A DNA stretch of 64,000 nt, taken from NCBI GenBank assembly GCA_951812525.1, contig OX638316.1:3218506-3282505 (forward strand), read 5' to 3'. This document shows, piece by piece, positions 62,030 to 64,000 of this stretch. Made by a program: the position numbers and the translations under genes. The stretch's first letter is position 1, and the number at the start of each line of letters is the position of its first letter. Below the pieces are notes generated by a model that ran no database searches, was not told the origin of the DNA, and saw nothing but the letters and a program-made list of their open reading frames with translations. This DNA comes from an uncultured Poribacteria bacterium. GTDB taxonomy: Bacteria > Poribacteria > WGA-4E > WGA-3G.

Positions 62030-63292
62030 ATGAACACGTTGGAATCCAAATTAGGTGAAGTCGATCCGCAAATCGTCGAAATCGCCTCCAAAGACTTAAC
62101 ACGCCAGCAAGATTCTCTCATGCTAATCCCGTCGGAGAACTACGCTAGCCGTGCTGTTATGGAGGCACAGAGCACCATTCTCGCCAATAAATATGCTGAA
62201 GGCTACCCGGGTGAGCGCTACTATAACGGGTGCAAATTTATGGACGATGTCGAATCACTCGCAATTGCGCGCGCCAAAGCACTCTTCGGGGCTGAACACA
62301 TTAATGTCCAACCGCACGCCGGTAGCCAAGCGAACATGGCAGCCTACCATGCGCTACTCGAACCGGGTGACACGATTTTAGCCATGTCTCTCAGTCATGG
62401 TGGCCATCTTACCCATGGCGATAATGTTAACTTTTCGGGACGCTATTACAATGTTGCAGCTTATGGCGTGGACGCTGAAACCGAGCGTATTGACATGGAA
62501 AAGATTGCCCGTCTGGCAACTGAGCATCGTCCGAAACTCATCGTTGTCGGTGCAACAGCCTATCCCCGACACTTCGACTTTGCTGCATGGCGGGAGGTTG
62601 CCGATTCCGTAGGTGCCTATCTCCTCACCGATATAGCCCATATTGCAGGACTTATTGCCGGTGGTGCTCATCCAGACCCTGTTCCGTATAGCGATGTCGT
62701 TACGACAACAACGCACAAGACTTTACGGGGGCCCCGCGGCGCAATGATTATGTGTAGATCTGAATACGCAGAAAAAATTGACCGAGCTGTGTTTCCCGGT
62801 TTACAAGGTGGTCCTTTTCTTCACACAATCGCAGCAAGAGCCGTCGCTTTCAAGGAAGCAAGCGAACCCGCTTTTAAAACGTATCAAGCACAGATTGTTA
62901 AAAATGCCAAGGCACTCGCTGCAAGGTTAATCGAAAACGGTTTCCGGTTAGTAAGCGGTGGTACCGATAATCACCTGATGCTGATAGATCTCACCTCCAG
63001 ATACGAAAAGCTGAGTGGACGACAAGCCGCTGATCATTTGGAAGATGCTGGAATTATTGTTAATAAAAATACGATACCTTTCGACAAAAGGAAACCGAGA
63101 ACTACGAGCGGTCTACGTATCGGGACTCCTATGATTACCACGCGTGGCATGAAAGAAGATGAGATGGTTCAGGTTGCCGATTTTATCGCAGAGACCCTCG
63201 AAAATAGGCAGAAAGCTTCAATCAAACGGCGAATTCGGGAGAAAGTCAAAGAGTTCTGCACACAATTCCCGATTTATGAATATTTAGGGTAG
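62030..63292 (+). CDS. glyA: Serine hydroxymethyltransferase
   Basis: The 420-residue protein has the standard GlyA length. Signatures are [30 protein letters not shown] near 33-60, the cofactor lysine K230 in [27 protein letters not shown] near 96, and the C-terminal [11 protein letters not shown]. It converts serine and tetrahydrofolate to glycine and methylene-tetrahydrofolate, using pyridoxal phosphate. The ribosome site is weak (GCGGTGAA). folC begins 67 bases downstream, a sensible one-carbon pair. Its stop codon TAG-TAG is part of a tandem repeat. Confidence 0.97.
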   Translation: MNTLESKLGEVDPQIVEIASKDLTRQQDSLMLIPSENYASRAVMEAQSTILANKYAEGYPGERYYNGCKFMDDVESLAIARAKALFGAEHINVQPHAGSQANMAAYHALLEPGDTILAMSLSHGGHLTHGDNVNFSGRYYNVAAYGVDAETERIDMEKIARLATEHRPKLIVVGATAYPRHFDFAAWREVADSVGAYLLTDIAHIAGLIAGGAHPDPVPYSDVVTTTTHKTLRGPRGAMIMCRSEYAEKIDRAVFPGLQGGPFLHTIAARAVAFKEASEPAFKTYQAQIVKNAKALAARLIENGFRLVSGGTDNHLMLIDLTSRYEKLSGRQAADHLEDAGIIVNKNTIPFDKRKPRTTSGLRIGTPMITTRGMKEDEMVQVADFIAETLENRQKASIKRRIREKVKEFCTQFPIYEYLG

Positions 63293-63355
63293 TAGGCACT
63301 CTCCCTATGCCGTAAAACTAAGGTAGTAGGTACCCTTCGTGTGCCGTAAAACAAA
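63288..63355 (+). repeat. Tandem 34-base direct repeat overlapping the glyA stop
   Basis: Two units (63288-63321 and 63322-63355) share GGTAGTAGG and GCCGTAAAAC with differences in the middle. Each includes GTAGG, as in the other repeats. Confidence 0.7.
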
Positions 63356-63358
63356 AGT

Positions 63359-64000
63359 TTGGACTATAAAGCCGCACTTGTCTATATCGAAAAGTTCATT
63401 GACTATGAAAGAAGCCCTGACTTTTCTCGGCAGGCGAGACGCTACAATCTGAATCGAATCTCGTTGTTGTTGGAGTTGCTCGGCAATCCACAAGAGAGAT
63501 TACGGGTTATCCATATTGCAGGAAGCAAAGGGAAAGGCTCTACCGCCGCATTCATAGCATCAGGACTGACCCATGCAGGCTATAAAACAGGTTTGTTTAC
63601 ATCCCCGCATCTCATTACACCGCGAGAGAGATGCCGGATTGATAATGAACTAATTTCGGAATCAGATATTGCCTTCTATATTGACAAGTTCAAGCCCGCA
63701 ATCGATGTCGTTTCCGCTTCCGAATTCGGGCGCGTTTCGTTTTTTGAAATATATACTGCCCTCGCCTTCTCCTATTTTGCTGACCAAGCGACAGATTTCG
63801 CTGTTATTGAGGTCGGTTTAGGCGGTAGACTCGATGCAACGAATGTCGTCACACCCGTCACAACTGTCATTACACCAATTGGTTTAGAGCATACGGCGAT
63901 ATTGGGAGAGACATATAGCGAAATCGCTGGTGAGAAAGCAGAAATCATTAAACACGGATGTCCGCTTGCACTCGCACCACAACATCCAGAAGCGCAAGCA
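63359..64000 (+). CDS. folC: Folylpolyglutamate synthase / dihydrofolate synthase (3' partial)
   Basis: The frame opens at TTG 63359 and runs off the right edge; TAA stands in frame just upstream, so the start cannot lie much further left. The visible 214 residues show the Mur-ligase fold: ARRYNLNRISLLLELLG, the P-loop HIAGSKGKGSTAAF at about 52-65, GLFTSPHLITPRERCRID, VIEVGLGGRLDATNV and the H of LEHTAILG. FolC adds glutamate to folates with ATP. No clear ribosome site precedes the TTG, so the start is tentative. Together with glyA it serves folate one-carbon metabolism. Confidence 0.9.
   Translation, partial: MDYKAALVYIEKFIDYERSPDFSRQARRYNLNRISLLLELLGNPQERLRVIHIAGSKGKGSTAAFIASGLTHAGYKTGLFTSPHLITPRERCRIDNELISESDIAFYIDKFKPAIDVVSASEFGRVSFFEIYTALAFSYFADQATDFAVIEVGLGGRLDATNVVTPVTTVITPIGLEHTAILGETYSEIAGEKAEIIKHGCPLALAPQHPEAQA

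Overview
The window reads like a piece of a Candidatus Poribacteria chromosome or a close relative (inference; no rRNA or tRNA gene is present to confirm it). The reasons are the mix of gene families (DUF1549/DUF1553 protein, sulfatase, PmoA-like DUF6807 protein, Gfo/Idh/MocA oxidoreductase, DUF362, DUF711, DUF4432), a run of very large secreted WD40 proteins that end in an NYPNPFNPETW-type FlgD-like tail, and wide intergenic gaps full of small GTAG-type palindromic repeats. Coding is almost all on the plus strand. Start codons are often TTG or GTG behind a clear AGGAG.

Layout. 1-9.5 kb: DUF362 protein (cut by the left edge), S1/P1-type zinc nuclease/phospholipase, selenium-binding protein/methanethiol oxidase, a polytopic membrane protein, four minus-strand accessory genes (nucleotidyltransferase, a retropepsin-like protease overlapping a small partner gene, HD phosphohydrolase), DUF4432 epimerase-like protein and a large lipoprotein. 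9.5-17.2 kb: outer-membrane barrel, BCCT transporter, accA, DUF711 protein, bicupin, sulfatase. 17.4-32.2 kb: AlbA_2/ATPase-like protein with an extra C-terminal half, STAS protein, DUF6807 protein, dehydrogenase, gamma-glutamyltransferase, secreted laminin-G-like proteins, SDR epimerase, DUF1549 protein, an archaeal-type tRNA-guanine transglycosylase fused to an archaeosine-synthase-like domain, and an iron alcohol dehydrogenase.

32.3-38.7 kb looks like a small sigma-54 regulon: an enhancer-binding protein sits between two paralogous coiled-coil genes, and two perfect -24/-12 promoters (34423 and 35800) point towards the second coiled-coil gene and a pair of sister lipoproteins whose leaders are duplicated copies of each other. 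39.2-59.1 kb is a cell-surface array: a thioredoxin-fold lipoprotein, five WD40 proteins that share one N-terminus but carry different C-terminal modules (metalloprotease, LamG, beta-barrel, dockerin, FlgD-like tail), an NTF2-like lipoprotein and a matrixin-TPR protein. Hairpin repeats with covarying stems fill the gaps between these genes. 59.3-64 kb: a double-propeller lipoprotein on the minus strand, then glyA and the start of folC.

The most promising leads are the bacterial TGT-ArcS-like fusion, the sigma-54/coiled-coil/lipoprotein locus, and the modular WD40 surface array with its REP-like spacers. All function statements rest on reading motifs by eye; no database search was run.
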